DNA from: a virus
Virus record (IMG/VR): IMGVR_UViG_3300020448_000003
Span: 1-64,000 of that record
Length of the DNA: 64,000 nt
Reading direction: 5' to 3' (one strand)
Shown: in pieces, positions 55,622 through 63,325 of the stretch
Position numbering within the stretch: the first letter of the stretch is position 1
How the letters are laid out: each line of letters begins with the position of its first letter
Notes under the pieces: model-generated
The model's database searches: none
What the model saw: only the letters and a program-made list of their open reading frames with translations
Told to the model about the DNA's origin: nothing
Program-made: the position numbers and the translations under genes

Positions 55622-55881
55622 TATGCCCCCTGATAGTAATGTGAGTTTTCAATAGCATTGTCCTCGACAAGACGCTTATGGATTTTAAAAAGTGAATCTA
55701 AGTTGACACCTTCTAAATCTGTCCACTCACTAACATAATCTGCTTGAGACCAATCGGTGTCTCCATTTTTGAATGTTGGTGCTGAACAGAAGTTACCATC
55801 CTCATCTAACCAAAAGGTTCTGCCAAAGTTTAGTGATAAGATAGTTTTGAACATTTGTTCATAAAGATTTGGTGTTGACAT
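55621..55881 (-). CDS. Small early protein (86 aa), hypothetical
   Basis: The product is 86 residues (MFKTILSLNFGRTFWLDEDG, then LFKIHKRLVEDNA). It is first behind cassette 8 and starts a run of five touching genes. Not recognised. Confidence 0.65.
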   Translation of the reverse strand: MSTPNLYEQMFKTILSLNFGRTFWLDEDGNFCSAPTFKNGDTDWSQADYVSEWTDLEGVNLDSLFKIHKRLVEDNAIENSHYYQGA

Positions 55882-55905
55882 AATCTCTTAGTTGCTTATA
55901 GTATC

Positions 55906-55964
55906 ATTATAAAGCATAGTTTATTGTATTCTATGCTTTATGTGACACTTTCTCAACTGGTTAT
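55906..55964 (-). promoter_or_regulatory. Early promoter-operator cassette 8
   Basis: TATAAT is at 55906-55911 and TAGAAT at 55928-55933 (16 bp). The TGTCACA arm is at 55941-55947; the far arm is degenerate and overlaps the end of the 135-residue gene. Confidence 0.55.
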
Positions 55965-56368
55965 CTCTTGTATAGATAACCACCCGCCCAACTTGCCCTG
56001 TTTAAACAGTATGCTTTATTGATCTCATCGCTAAGATCATATCTCACACCTTTAGCAGGACTTTTCCAAGATGCAGGTTTGTACACCTTACCAGATTTTT
56101 TATCAACAAATGCGTTTACTGATTGATCTTGATAACCTTTTCCGTTATCTTCGCATTGAACTATTTTGTAATACTTTCTACCTTCTCTGATTTCAAATTT
56201 CATAAGGTTTGCTGTTCCATCTTCAATAGATGCTAGTCTATCCTTAGAGTAGTCTGAAGTTAGATGTGTGAGTGATCTGATTGTATAAGTTCTATAGTCT
56301 TCAGTTAATGCTTCACATAAATCTTGAGTTGACTCTTTGATTGTATGTAAGTAATGAGGTTTGTTCAT
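55961..56368 (-). CDS. Early protein (135 aa), hypothetical
   Basis: The product is 135 residues: a helical N-terminal half and a Lys/Tyr-rich C-terminal half (GRKYYKIVQCEDNGKGY, FVDKKSGKVYKPASWKSPAK). Proteins with this C-terminal pattern occur widely in T4-like cyanophages, but the function is unknown. A hairpin abutting its promoter precedes the start codon. Confidence 0.75.
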   Translation of the reverse strand: MNKPHYLHTIKESTQDLCEALTEDYRTYTIRSLTHLTSDYSKDRLASIEDGTANLMKFEIREGRKYYKIVQCEDNGKGYQDQSVNAFVDKKSGKVYKPASWKSPAKGVRYDLSDEINKAYCLNRASWAGGYLYKR

Positions 56369-56374
56369 TATAAT

Positions 56375-56407
56375 AAAAAAAGGGTGGTATTTCTACCTGA
56401 CCCTTTT
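56375..56407 (-). terminator. Strong hairpin with GAAA loop and T-run, between promoter and 135-aa gene
   Basis: The minus strand folds as AAAAGGGT + GGTA / TACC + ACCCTTTT (12 bp with a 2-nt bulge) closed by a GAAA tetraloop, then three more T. It lies after the 137-residue gene and its operator region, so it can end that transcript. It begins immediately after the TATAAT at 56408-56413. Confidence 0.7.
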
Positions 56408-56466
56408 ATTATAATTGTATTAGTTTTAAATTCTATAAGTTGTGTGACACTATTCTAACTGTACCC
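56408..56466 (-). promoter_or_regulatory. Early promoter-operator cassette 9
   Basis: TATAAT is at 56408-56413 and TAGAAT at 56430-56435 (16 bp). The TGTCACA arm is at 56443-56449, with a poor far arm. The -10 is directly followed by the hairpin at 56375-56407, so the predicted transcript starts in the stem. Confidence 0.55.
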
Positions 56467-56868
56467 GAACTGGTTGCATTTTGCGATAAATGCTGTTCTA
56501 TGGTCATCATCGAGTGCATTATTAATGTTATCGTATGAATCGGTTGCTGACTTCTTAACTTTACCAGAAGTACCCTCAACATATCCCCATATTTTAGTAT
56601 GACCACCTCGATCAGCAGGGGCGGTTGCTTCGATAACCAGATCATCAGTATTTACTGTATCTGCTTTTTTACTAAAAGACCAAGTGACGCTAGAATCGTC
56701 AGCATCTATTTTTGCTTTCTTTCTTGCAATTCTATCATCAGCGATTGCTGTTGATTGCTTCATTTCTGATTGTCTTTTAGTTATGTTGGCAAGTCTATAT
56801 GCCTTTGCGTTGGTTGTTAAACCACTCAAAAGTTCATCTGCCCATCCATTTACTTGACTTGTTGCCAT
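56455..56868 (-). CDS. Protein with its own late promoter (137 aa), hypothetical
   Basis: The product is 137 residues. The N-terminus is helical and basic (ITKRQSEMKQSTAIADDRIA, RKKAKI) and the rest is strand-rich (VTWSFSKKADTVNTDDLVIE). A TATAAATA late promoter lies 25 bp upstream and a hairpin terminator downstream, so it is probably a single-gene late unit inside an otherwise early region. A virion or packaging-related protein is plausible but not shown. Confidence 0.7.
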   Translation of the reverse strand: MATSQVNGWADELLSGLTTNAKAYRLANITKRQSEMKQSTAIADDRIARKKAKIDADDSSVTWSFSKKADTVNTDDLVIEATAPADRGGHTKIWGYVEGTSGKVKKSATDSYDNINNALDDDHRTAFIAKCNQFGYS

Positions 56869-56892
56869 CTTTTTAATATACTAATACTTCAT

Positions 56893-56900
56893 TATTTATA
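56893..56900 (-). promoter_or_regulatory. T4-type late promoter for the 137-aa gene
   Basis: The minus strand reads TATAAATA exactly, 25 bp before the ATG, in the short gap after the helicase stop. Confidence 0.7.
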
Positions 56901-58154
56901 CTAGAAAATTGGTTGACCTTCAACAAATACAGTATGAACTACCTTTTCTAATCTCCTTCTTATCTCTTTACGAGTAGTCGGAACTGTAACATAACCAGTT
57001 GACTTTCTATAGAAATTTAACTGACCTGACTTGATAGTCTTATTCTTTAGTTTAACTTTATCATCGTTATGTAATCTAATTACTCTACCGATTGTTTGAG
57101 TCATTTCGATATAGTTTAGATTTCTTAATAGTATGCAATGAGTTAAACCTGATATGTTGATACCTTCAGATAATATAGAGTAATGAAACACTATAAACTT
57201 CTTAGCGTCATCGTTGCCCCACTCTGAAAGTGTAGTCATAAACTCTTGTCTTGATACTTTCTTGTTATTAACATAGGCACCAAATTTGCTAGTAACGTGT
57301 AAAACATCATAACCTAATTCTTTACACCTTGATAGCATATCTGTCTGACCTAACATATTACCAAGAATACGAGAACTACCAACTGCAACTAACACTTTTC
57401 TTTGAATACAGTAGTCACTTGATCTTTTTTCAATATGCTCTAGTGATTTAATAACAGCGTGAGCATCAGCGTTATGTTCATCCCTTTTTGTTCTCTTGAT
57501 TGTATCGTCAACGTGAAATGGTACTATTGTAGGTGGTATGATAGAACCATTATCAATTAAGTCAGGTGCAGGGATGTTGCATATTATGTTACCATAAGTA
57601 TCTGACCAGTTCATACCTACCTTACCTCGATAGTTATGTTTAGGTGTTGCTGTAAAGAAATAACACTTAGATGCGTTGCGAGAGAAGTGATCTGTAGCAG
57701 GGAAAAAACTTTTTGTAGTGCTATTGTGTGCTTCATCGAAATATATTGTATCAACTTCTATCTCACTATCCATCAATTTATGTAAACTATGATAGGTTGT
57801 AAATATAACTTGATGCTTGATACTATTGTGATACCAGTTGTTTATCTCGTTTATCTTAGTTGTATTAAGGTGCTTACCCTTACCACTATGAACGTGTAAC
57901 ACATCGATGCCAACATTATAGTTACCATCTAGGTTTTGACCTAAAAAGTCATCACATAACTGTTGAGCAAGTAGTATTCTAGGTGCAACTACAACCATAG
58001 TCTTTGCTACGCTATTAACATTGAATCTCTGAATAGCGTGACGTATCATAATAAATGTCTTACCACCACCAGTAGGAACTACAACCTGACCCTTATCAAA
58101 TTGGGTCATAGTCTGCAATGCTTCAACTTGATGTGGTCTCAAAATAACTGTCAT
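56901..58154 (-). CDS. SF2 DEAH-box helicase (417 aa)
   Basis: A two-RecA-domain helicase. Residues 25-33 form Walker A (VVPTGGGKT); DEAH is at 140-143; FTATP (motif III) at 167-171; and in the second domain FHYSILSEGINISG and QTIGRVIRL (motif VI). It resembles the UvsW/RecG/type III restriction-subunit (SSL2-like) branch. T4 UvsW is 503 residues with an N-terminal DNA-binding domain, and here helicase motifs begin at once, so UvsW itself is not claimed. It probably unwinds branched DNA in recombination-dependent replication or repair. Confidence 0.85.
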   Translation of the reverse strand: MTVILRPHQVEALQTMTQFDKGQVVVPTGGGKTFIMIRHAIQRFNVNSVAKTMVVVAPRILLAQQLCDDFLGQNLDGNYNVGIDVLHVHSGKGKHLNTTKINEINNWYHNSIKHQVIFTTYHSLHKLMDSEIEVDTIYFDEAHNSTTKSFFPATDHFSRNASKCYFFTATPKHNYRGKVGMNWSDTYGNIICNIPAPDLIDNGSIIPPTIVPFHVDDTIKRTKRDEHNADAHAVIKSLEHIEKRSSDYCIQRKVLVAVGSSRILGNMLGQTDMLSRCKELGYDVLHVTSKFGAYVNNKKVSRQEFMTTLSEWGNDDAKKFIVFHYSILSEGINISGLTHCILLRNLNYIEMTQTIGRVIRLHNDDKVKLKNKTIKSGQLNFYRKSTGYVTVPTTRKEIRRRLEKVVHTVFVEGQPIF

Positions 58155-58170
58155 TTAGATAGTATAACAT

Positions 58171-58196
58171 AATAAAAATGGTGATGTGTAATCACC
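58171..58196 (-). terminator. Intrinsic terminator after the methyltransferase operon
   Basis: The minus strand has a 6-bp stem GGTGAT / ATCACC with a 5-nt loop, then ATTTTTATT. It lies between the methyltransferase stop (58233) and the helicase ATG (58154), and also downstream of a weak copy of the early cassette, so it could attenuate helicase transcription. Confidence 0.65.
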
Positions 58197-58206
58197 TGAT
58201 AGAATC

Positions 58207-58266
58207 AATATAATCGAGTTTGCCTCGTAACGCTAGTTACTTTGTGACACTTTCAGAATTGGTTTG
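58207..58266 (-). promoter_or_regulatory. Degenerate early promoter-operator cassette 10
   Basis: The AGTGTCACA operator half (58243-58249) and the adjoining 10-bp spacing are conserved. The -10 is a poor TATATT at 58207-58212 and the -35 is not recognisable. It overlaps the end of the methyltransferase gene. It may be a relic, or a weak promoter for the helicase. Confidence 0.35.
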
Positions 58267-59066
58267 TAGTCAACGTTGAGTTCACATCCTATGTAATGTC
58301 TATTAAGTTTCTTAGCAACTCTTCCAGTAGTTCCTGATCCTATAAATGGATCGAGGATTATATCATTCTCTTTACTACCAGATAATATACAGGGTTGTAT
58401 CAACTCATCAGGAAATACTGCACTATGTCCAGATTTATTTTTCTGTAGTTTTATATCCCATACGCTTTTCCTTCTCTTGAGACTTTTACCATCTACAGTT
58501 GGTACTTTAATAGACTCAACATCAAAATAATAATTCTGTTTTTTTGAAAATAAAAAAATGTACTCGTGAGACCTTGAACACCTATCTTTTACACTTTCTG
58601 GCATCGGGTTAGGTTTATTCCATATAATATCTTGCCTTAAATACCATCCATCCTGACGTAATGCAAATGCTAACATCCAAGGGATGCCGATTAAATCTTT
58701 TTCTTTATATCCTTCTAACTTGTTACCTCTACGAGGGCAATCGTCAGGTAAATCTTGTTTGCTTGATGATAATGTTTGTTTAACTAATGCCTGACCTTTT
58801 CCTGGTCTATAGTTATAGTAACTATCCCCTATATTTACAAACAATACACCATCATCCGTCAGGGTATCTCTAACTAATCTGAATACCTCTACCAGTTCCT
58901 TAATGTAATCATCAGGTGTCTGTTCTAATCCTATTTGTTTATCATTGTTTGTATAATCCCTGAGTCCATAATAGGGTGGGGATGTTACACACATTTGACA
59001 AGTTTGTTCATCAATTTGGGATAATGTTTCTCTGCAATCCCCGAATAATATAATATCTTTCATCAC
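58233..59066 (-). CDS. DNA methyltransferase, beta class (277 aa)
   Basis: The catalytic motif TSPPYYGLRDY is at residues 28-38, the SAM-binding motif DPFIGSGTTG at 239-248, and between them IIWNKPNPMPESVKDRCSRS with HEYIFLFSKK. Catalytic motif first and FxGxG last is the beta-class order of N4-cytosine or N6-adenine methyltransferases. The reaction is methyl transfer from SAM to a base in a short DNA site; the site cannot be predicted. No cognate endonuclease lies next to it, so it is probably an orphan enzyme protecting phage DNA. It is the last gene of the operon that contains the 2OG oxygenase array. Confidence 0.9.
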   Translation of the reverse strand: MMKDIILFGDCRETLSQIDEQTCQMCVTSPPYYGLRDYTNNDKQIGLEQTPDDYIKELVEVFRLVRDTLTDDGVLFVNIGDSYYNYRPGKGQALVKQTLSSSKQDLPDDCPRRGNKLEGYKEKDLIGIPWMLAFALRQDGWYLRQDIIWNKPNPMPESVKDRCSRSHEYIFLFSKKQNYYFDVESIKVPTVDGKSLKRRKSVWDIKLQKNKSGHSAVFPDELIQPCILSGSKENDIILDPFIGSGTTGRVAKKLNRHYIGCELNVDYKPILKVSQSN

Positions 59067-59069
59067 ATA

Positions 59070-59291
59070 TTATAGTGAATCCAAATCTTTACCTACTCTA
59101 TTTCTAAACTTATCTCTTTGGTCTCCTGACTCACTAGCAATGGCAAGTGTAATGAACTCTTGTAACTCTTCATCACTACACTTTGCTAACCATCCCCAAT
59201 GTGGGTCGTTTTTATCATAAGACAATTCAATTTTGCCTTCATCAGATACTAATACTTGTAGGGAATCCCCCGCTTTTGCTTCTACTGTCAT
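59070..59291 (-). CDS. Small protein (73 aa), hypothetical
   Basis: The product is 73 residues: a short strand-rich N-terminus (AGDSLQVLVSDEGKIELSYD), then a helix (CSDEELQEFITLAIASES). It starts 27 bp after the previous gene and ends 3 bp before the methyltransferase. Not recognised. Confidence 0.65.
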   Translation of the reverse strand: MTVEAKAGDSLQVLVSDEGKIELSYDKNDPHWGWLAKCSDEELQEFITLAIASESGDQRDKFRNRVGKDLDSL

Positions 59292-59318
59292 TTTGATAAA
59301 AATTTGATACGTTAATAG

Positions 59319-59528
59319 TTATATAATTTCCTCATATCTCCAATGCGGGTCGTCAGCACCATCTGACCAAAACCAGAAGTCAGGATTATTTTTGGAACTG
59401 AAAAACCATCTTCCATCTGATCTCTTGTCTTCAATATATGCGATAGGGTCATTGTTCATACATTCTGCGAATTGTAATCTTGCCTTATCACTTATAGGTC
59501 TGACCTTATAGATGTTTCGCAATGCCAT
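59319..59528 (-). CDS. Small Trp/Phe-rich protein (69 aa), hypothetical
   Basis: The frame is open from 59597, but MALRNIYKVRPISDKARLQF at 59528 is the better start because it reduces the overlap with the preceding gene to 23 bp. The C-terminal half is aromatic and acidic (GRWFFSSKNNPDFWFWSDG). It may bind a protein or nucleic-acid surface; not recognised. Confidence 0.6.
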   Translation of the reverse strand: MALRNIYKVRPISDKARLQFAECMNNDPIAYIEDKRSDGRWFFSSKNNPDFWFWSDGADDPHWRYEEII

Positions 59529-59724
59529 TTTCAAGTCTGTTGTAAATGTCTGAGTATGAGATTTTGTACTGTTGTTCAAATGCCAACTGTTCCTCAAGTG
59601 GTAGATGTTGCATTGAGTTCATCAACGCAAATACCTCCAAATTAGTAAAATTATACTCTCCCATATTATCTTTTGTCAATGGGTGGGAGTAAGTCATTTC
59701 CTGGATGGTCGTCTGCTCTGCCAT
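59506..59724 (-). CDS. Small protein (72 aa), hypothetical
   Basis: The frame is open from 59775. The Met at 59724 (MAEQTTIQEMTYSHPLTKDN) is preferred since the region before it codes for another gene in a different frame. The C-terminal half is helical (LEEQLAFEQQYKISYSDIYN). Overlaps of 59 bp and 23 bp with its neighbours remain, which is long for this cluster. Confidence 0.5.
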   Translation of the reverse strand: MAEQTTIQEMTYSHPLTKDNMGEYNFTNLEVFALMNSMQHLPLEEQLAFEQQYKISYSDIYNRLENGIAKHL

Positions 59725-59971
59725 TTTTGTACCTGTAGTTACGTTTACTTTGAAATACAGATGGGTCAATCTCAAGATTATCCCAATCCTTTTGATATAC
59801 TAACACATTTACAAATCTTTTGCCATACATTGCTTCTTTCTCTTCTATCTCTCTAACACAAATAGTAATGTAGTCATCACAAATATATGTGATGAAACCT
59901 TCATCATTTTTGTGTTTAACTGGCATCCCAATTTCGAGTGCCTTAAGTATGTTTCTTAATTCTAATCGCAC
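59666..59971 (-). CDS. Small beta-rich protein (101 aa), hypothetical
   Basis: The product is 101 residues. GMPVKHKNDEGFITYICDDY and ITICVREIEEKE suggest a small SH3-like or Tudor-like barrel; the C-terminus is polar (KNGRADDHPGNDLLPP). This looks like a conserved cyanophage protein of unknown function. Confidence 0.65.
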   Translation of the reverse strand: MRLELRNILKALEIGMPVKHKNDEGFITYICDDYITICVREIEEKEAMYGKRFVNVLVYQKDWDNLEIDPSVFQSKRNYRYKNGRADDHPGNDLLPPIDKR

Positions 59972-60004
59972 TGCGTTTGAGAGTAAGATAGGTGTTGTAA
60001 TGAG

Positions 60005-60202
60005 TTATTCCTCAACGTGTTTTAAGTATAACAGATCACACATATTATTGATAATCTCCATTGAGTGATTAAACTTATCATCATCAATAATATTATTGTG
60101 ATGTTTCTCGTGAAGTTTACCTATAAACATCCCAAGTGATTTCTTGAGTATCTGTTTACCTTCTTCATCTATTATTTGTGTCTTTAGTCCTATCATTGTC
60201 AT
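60005..60202 (-). CDS. Small helical protein (65 aa), hypothetical
   Basis: The product is 65 residues, helical (LKKSLGMFIGKLHEKHHNNI, then SMEIINNMCDLLYLKHV). It overlaps the preceding oxygenase gene by 4 bp, so it belongs to the same operon. Not recognised. Confidence 0.6.
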   Translation of the reverse strand: MTMIGLKTQIIDEEGKQILKKSLGMFIGKLHEKHHNNIIDDDKFNHSMEIINNMCDLLYLKHVEE

Positions 60203-60873
60203 AATAGAGGTATGAGAGAAAACTGATCGTCAGGTAGATCAGGTTGCGTATGTATATCATAACCTAAAGTAATTCGATTTCCAGAATAGTTTTCATTTAC
60301 ACATACTTTATGTTTCCTATCCCAACCAGGTCCAAAATAGATGTTACCTACCTCGTTCTTGATTTCATATCTTACATTTGTATTAGGGTCGTGAAACTTA
60401 GTAATTGAATCTTTTGGGTCAATACTTACATATCCGTGGTAATCAAATTTATGATCGTGCCAGTTCAATACTTGATCTGGTTTGTGCATATTCATCCAAC
60501 ATTGAAACCATAATGGTTCATCAGTATTTAGAGTTGTCCTTACTACTGTCCGAATATCACGATACAATAACCAAAATAGTGGGGATGGACTTGTTAATGC
60601 AAATAGATTATAGAACCGATAACCACTAAATCCTTCACTCATATTATTTAAAAACTCTTTATCCTTCTCGTGCTGTTCTTCTACATTGAATATGTCAGGT
60701 AGAGAACCAACTGTTAACTCTCTACTTGTTAGTGATGAATCAAAACCTGTAAATGTCTGTTTAAATTGTCTATATGATCTACCTAGTTGGGCGATCATCT
60801 CTTGACTCTCGTGTTCGACTGCTGGTGATCTGTAGAGAACCCAATCATCACCTTCGGTTACTTTGTATGTCAT
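60199..60873 (-). CDS. 2OG-Fe(II) oxygenase-like protein (224 aa), array member 6
   Basis: The candidate metal triad is complete: H139-D-H141 in NWHDHKFDYHG, distal His188 in WDRKHKVCV and Arg200 in NRITLGYDI for 2-oxoglutarate. HxH in place of HxD occurs in some phage members. An N-terminal region of about 130 residues has no clear motif. It overlaps the next upstream oxygenase by 4 bp. The substrate is unknown. Confidence 0.75.
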   Translation of the reverse strand: MTYKVTEGDDWVLYRSPAVEHESQEMIAQLGRSYRQFKQTFTGFDSSLTSRELTVGSLPDIFNVEEQHEKDKEFLNNMSEGFSGYRFYNLFALTSPSPLFWLLYRDIRTVVRTTLNTDEPLWFQCWMNMHKPDQVLNWHDHKFDYHGYVSIDPKDSITKFHDPNTNVRYEIKNEVGNIYFGPGWDRKHKVCVNENYSGNRITLGYDIHTQPDLPDDQFSLIPLL

Positions 60874-61526
60874 TGTGGTTTGTATGCTGTAGAGGGGTCG
60901 TCAGGTCGCTTTGAAGCGATGTTTAAATTTACTACTGGTCGGTAGGTTCCAACTGGTAGCGTGGAACTGTGAAACAGGTCGCCCTTAAAGGCAACTGCTC
61001 TGCCTTTCTTGGGTGGTATCTGCATCTTTACTGACCACTTATCATCCTTAACTTGTTTTATATAATCATCAGGGTCTTGTGTCCTCTGATTGTAGATAAC
61101 TGTGTCGCCATTTGAGTCATCCATATAATATATGACATTCCAACTGTCATCAACATAACTGTCAACGTGTGGTAATTGTACTTGATTTTTATACCAAGCG
61201 GGAGTGCAATTCACTCTCATTCTTAACAAACATTCTGCTTTTAATTTTTCTCTAAATTGTAATGCAAGTGGCATAAAAGCGTTACATAAGGTTGATAATT
61301 CTCCCTGTTCTATTTCATACAAATAATGGAAATTACAAAATCCATTGCGAGGGTCATTTTCAAATAAATCTGATATTGCTCTATCTTTTCTATGCCATCT
61401 TAAATCTGGATTATTGATGCAATCTAACAACCAGTTTTGATATACTTCTGGTATTACATCTTCAAAAATAATAACATCCTGATCTAGTGAATGTTGTTTA
61501 AAAGGATTGTTAACTGTTAGTTTCAT
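60870..61526 (-). CDS. 2OG-Fe(II) oxygenase (218 aa), array member 5
   Basis: The core is intact: H120-V-D122 in LPHVDSY, then WNVIYYMDDSNGDTVIYNQ, distal His186 in DLFHSSTLP and Arg196 in YRPVVNLNI. This is a typical prolyl-4-hydroxylase-like phage oxygenase. The start codon overlaps the previous stop (TAATG). Confidence 0.85.
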   Translation of the reverse strand: MKLTVNNPFKQHSLDQDVIIFEDVIPEVYQNWLLDCINNPDLRWHRKDRAISDLFENDPRNGFCNFHYLYEIEQGELSTLCNAFMPLALQFREKLKAECLLRMRVNCTPAWYKNQVQLPHVDSYVDDSWNVIYYMDDSNGDTVIYNQRTQDPDDYIKQVKDDKWSVKMQIPPKKGRAVAFKGDLFHSSTLPVGTYRPVVNLNIASKRPDDPSTAYKPQ

Positions 61527-62155
61527 TATGTATAGTAAGGGGATGAGTTTATCATTGATTGTTCATATTGTATTTCTTTAGATGCTGCTTCCCAAGGTGC
61601 TGCTAACATCGGTCTTCCATCCCATTTGTTTTGTTTATATTTTCCTTCTTGATCTACATAAGAAACAAATGCTTGGATCTGTAGATCCCCTGTATATTTG
61701 GGTCTCCAATGAAAATCTTTATGTCCCCTAAAGATAATCATATCGCCCTGTTCCAACAATATTTGATGTGATTTACCTTCTAGTTCGATATAAAATGGCC
61801 AATCAACATTGTCTCTGGTGATACACACATTTGCAACCCATTCACCGCTTGTTCTGTCTCTGTGTCGTACTAAATTTGTTCCCTTAACATATACTCTAGC
61901 GTAACTAAATGTCTGCCATAATTTACATTTAACAGTATCCTCTACCATCGGTTTGATTGTTTGACCCATTGCTTCAAAACATACTGGCGAATACATTGCA
62001 AAGGCACCTGGCATTATAGGGTCGCTAGTAGGTCCTTGTGATGAGTATTCAACAACATCTTTAATCATCATATATTCTATTTTAAGTTGTTCACAAGTCT
62101 CTTGTGAGAGTGCATTGCGAATAACATATAATTTATTTTCAGATAATACTTCCAT
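61526..62155 (-). CDS. 2OG-Fe(II) oxygenase (209 aa), array member 4
   Basis: H98-R-D100 (VRHRDRTSGEW), then GDMIIFRGHKDFHWRPKYTG with the distal His149. This RHxD...HWR pattern is a distinct, widely spread 2OG subfamily; the usual 2OG-binding Arg after the distal His is not evident in QAFVSYVDQEG. Overlaps the previous gene by 1 bp. Confidence 0.8.
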   Translation of the reverse strand: MEVLSENKLYVIRNALSQETCEQLKIEYMMIKDVVEYSSQGPTSDPIMPGAFAMYSPVCFEAMGQTIKPMVEDTVKCKLWQTFSYARVYVKGTNLVRHRDRTSGEWVANVCITRDNVDWPFYIELEGKSHQILLEQGDMIIFRGHKDFHWRPKYTGDLQIQAFVSYVDQEGKYKQNKWDGRPMLAAPWEAASKEIQYEQSMINSSPYYT

Positions 62156-62784
62156 TAATGTCCTTGACCAAAGAATACTATAGTTAATCGTGCATCAGAT
62201 GAGTTTGTACCATAGAAGTTTTGACCTCCGTGATATTTTCTACCATCAAATATGATACACCTATTATAGCGTGCCTGTACCTTAATTGATTCATTAAAGT
62301 AACTGTTGCACTGCTCTTTATATTTATCAAATACTCTAATACCCTCTGTACCTTGTGCTTCCATTGCCTTATGGAACTCTTCTTCATAATCTTCCATTTG
62401 AGGACCTTTAGGTACATCATATATTGTTGTTCCTGTGTCTTGTTTGTATTCTTTATTCAAGTAAATAACTGCACCTATTCCTAGGTGGTCGTCATCAGTA
62501 TGAATCCATCCACTATTACATTCTCCTGTACTAATATGAAAAGCTGCGTCTGCTATATGTAAATGAGTAAATGCTGGAATATACTTAATAATTTTACTAC
62601 ATATTATTTCGTGAAATATAGGGTCAGTATCATTAATTAATCTACTGCGTTTACCTGGCCAGTACCCTCTGTTAGGGTGTTCAGTACAAGTAAAATATTC
62701 CTGTTGCTGTGCGTTAGCATACACAAGACTAGGTGTCTCAAAGAAATTATCTACTACTATAGTTGGTACTATTTCTTCAAACAT
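62155..62784 (-). CDS. 2OG-Fe(II) oxygenase-like, DUF6445-type (209 aa), array member 3
   Basis: H95-T-D97 in GWIHTDDDHLG, followed by a hydrophobic strand (IGAVIYLNKEY), distal His185 in GRKYHGGQNF and Arg199 in ARLTIVFF. The layout fits the DUF6445 group of 2OG-like phage proteins. Overlaps the preceding gene by 8 bp. Confidence 0.75.
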   Translation of the reverse strand: MFEEIVPTIVVDNFFETPSLVYANAQQQEYFTCTEHPNRGYWPGKRSRLINDTDPIFHEIICSKIIKYIPAFTHLHIADAAFHISTGECNSGWIHTDDDHLGIGAVIYLNKEYKQDTGTTIYDVPKGPQMEDYEEEFHKAMEAQGTEGIRVFDKYKEQCNSYFNESIKVQARYNRCIIFDGRKYHGGQNFYGTNSSDARLTIVFFGQGH

Positions 62785-63325
62785 AATTAAAATTAATTAC
62801 CACTCTCTTGTTATGGTATAAAGGGCAAGAACTAGCGTGATAGGTAGAACCATCAAAGATAACAACACTACCTTTCTTTGGTTGTACTCTCTTCTCGACC
62901 TGATTATTCTTGTTAAAGAATACAGTATCGCCATCAGATTCATTGACATAATATAATCCTACTTTATGTGGTACATCTGCATCGATATGTGGTTGATTAT
63001 AACCTATACCAGTAGGTAAAAGCAACCCACCCTTAATCCTCAGTAACTCAAAATTATCTTCCTCTACAAATGATAATAGCAATGGTAATATAAACAAATA
63101 ATGCTTTGACATTATGTCCACACCATCAGGTTTATGATAAAACATATGAGCAAATCCTGGTGATCCTTTGGCATCAGGGAACTCTACTCTTTTTGGATCG
63201 TCATTCTCTCCATTGAGAGCATAAGTTATGTCATCAAGAAAATGCCAATCAAATTCAAGAGATAGCATCATCTTCTCTATTTGATCTTGATACTTTTTAG
63301 GAATAACGTTGTTAATGACTTTCAT
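62777..63325 (-). CDS. 2OG-Fe(II) oxygenase (182 aa), array member 2
   Basis: Compact and complete: H113-I-D115 in QPHIDADVP, strand LYYVNESDGDTVFFNKN, GSVVIFDGSTYHASS with the distal His163, and Arg174 in KRVVINFNYV. Overlaps the previous gene by 14 bp. Confidence 0.88.
   Translation of the reverse strand: MKVINNVIPKKYQDQIEKMMLSLEFDWHFLDDITYALNGENDDPKRVEFPDAKGSPGFAHMFYHKPDGVDIMSKHYLFILPLLLSFVEEDNFELLRIKGGLLLPTGIGYNQPHIDADVPHKVGLYYVNESDGDTVFFNKNNQVEKRVQPKKGSVVIFDGSTYHASSCPLYHNKRVVINFNYV

Noticed and set aside
49335-56466. The early inverted repeats as CRP or NtcA sites
   Set aside because: The half-site spacing (TGTGACA-N10-TGTCACA) fits neither CRP (TGTGA-N6-TCACA) nor NtcA (GTA-N8-TAC).
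49335-56466. The early inverted repeats as intrinsic terminators
   Set aside because: They form 7-bp stems at best but have no T-run afterwards, and several copies have a broken far arm.
56433-56645. A 70-residue ORF overlapping the 137-residue gene
   Set aside because: The 137-residue frame has a late promoter and better composition; this one ends inside the next operator.
56901-58154. Naming the SF2 helicase uvsW
   Set aside because: It lacks the extra N-terminal domain expected for T4 UvsW and is about 85 residues shorter. A related but different SF2 helicase fits as well.
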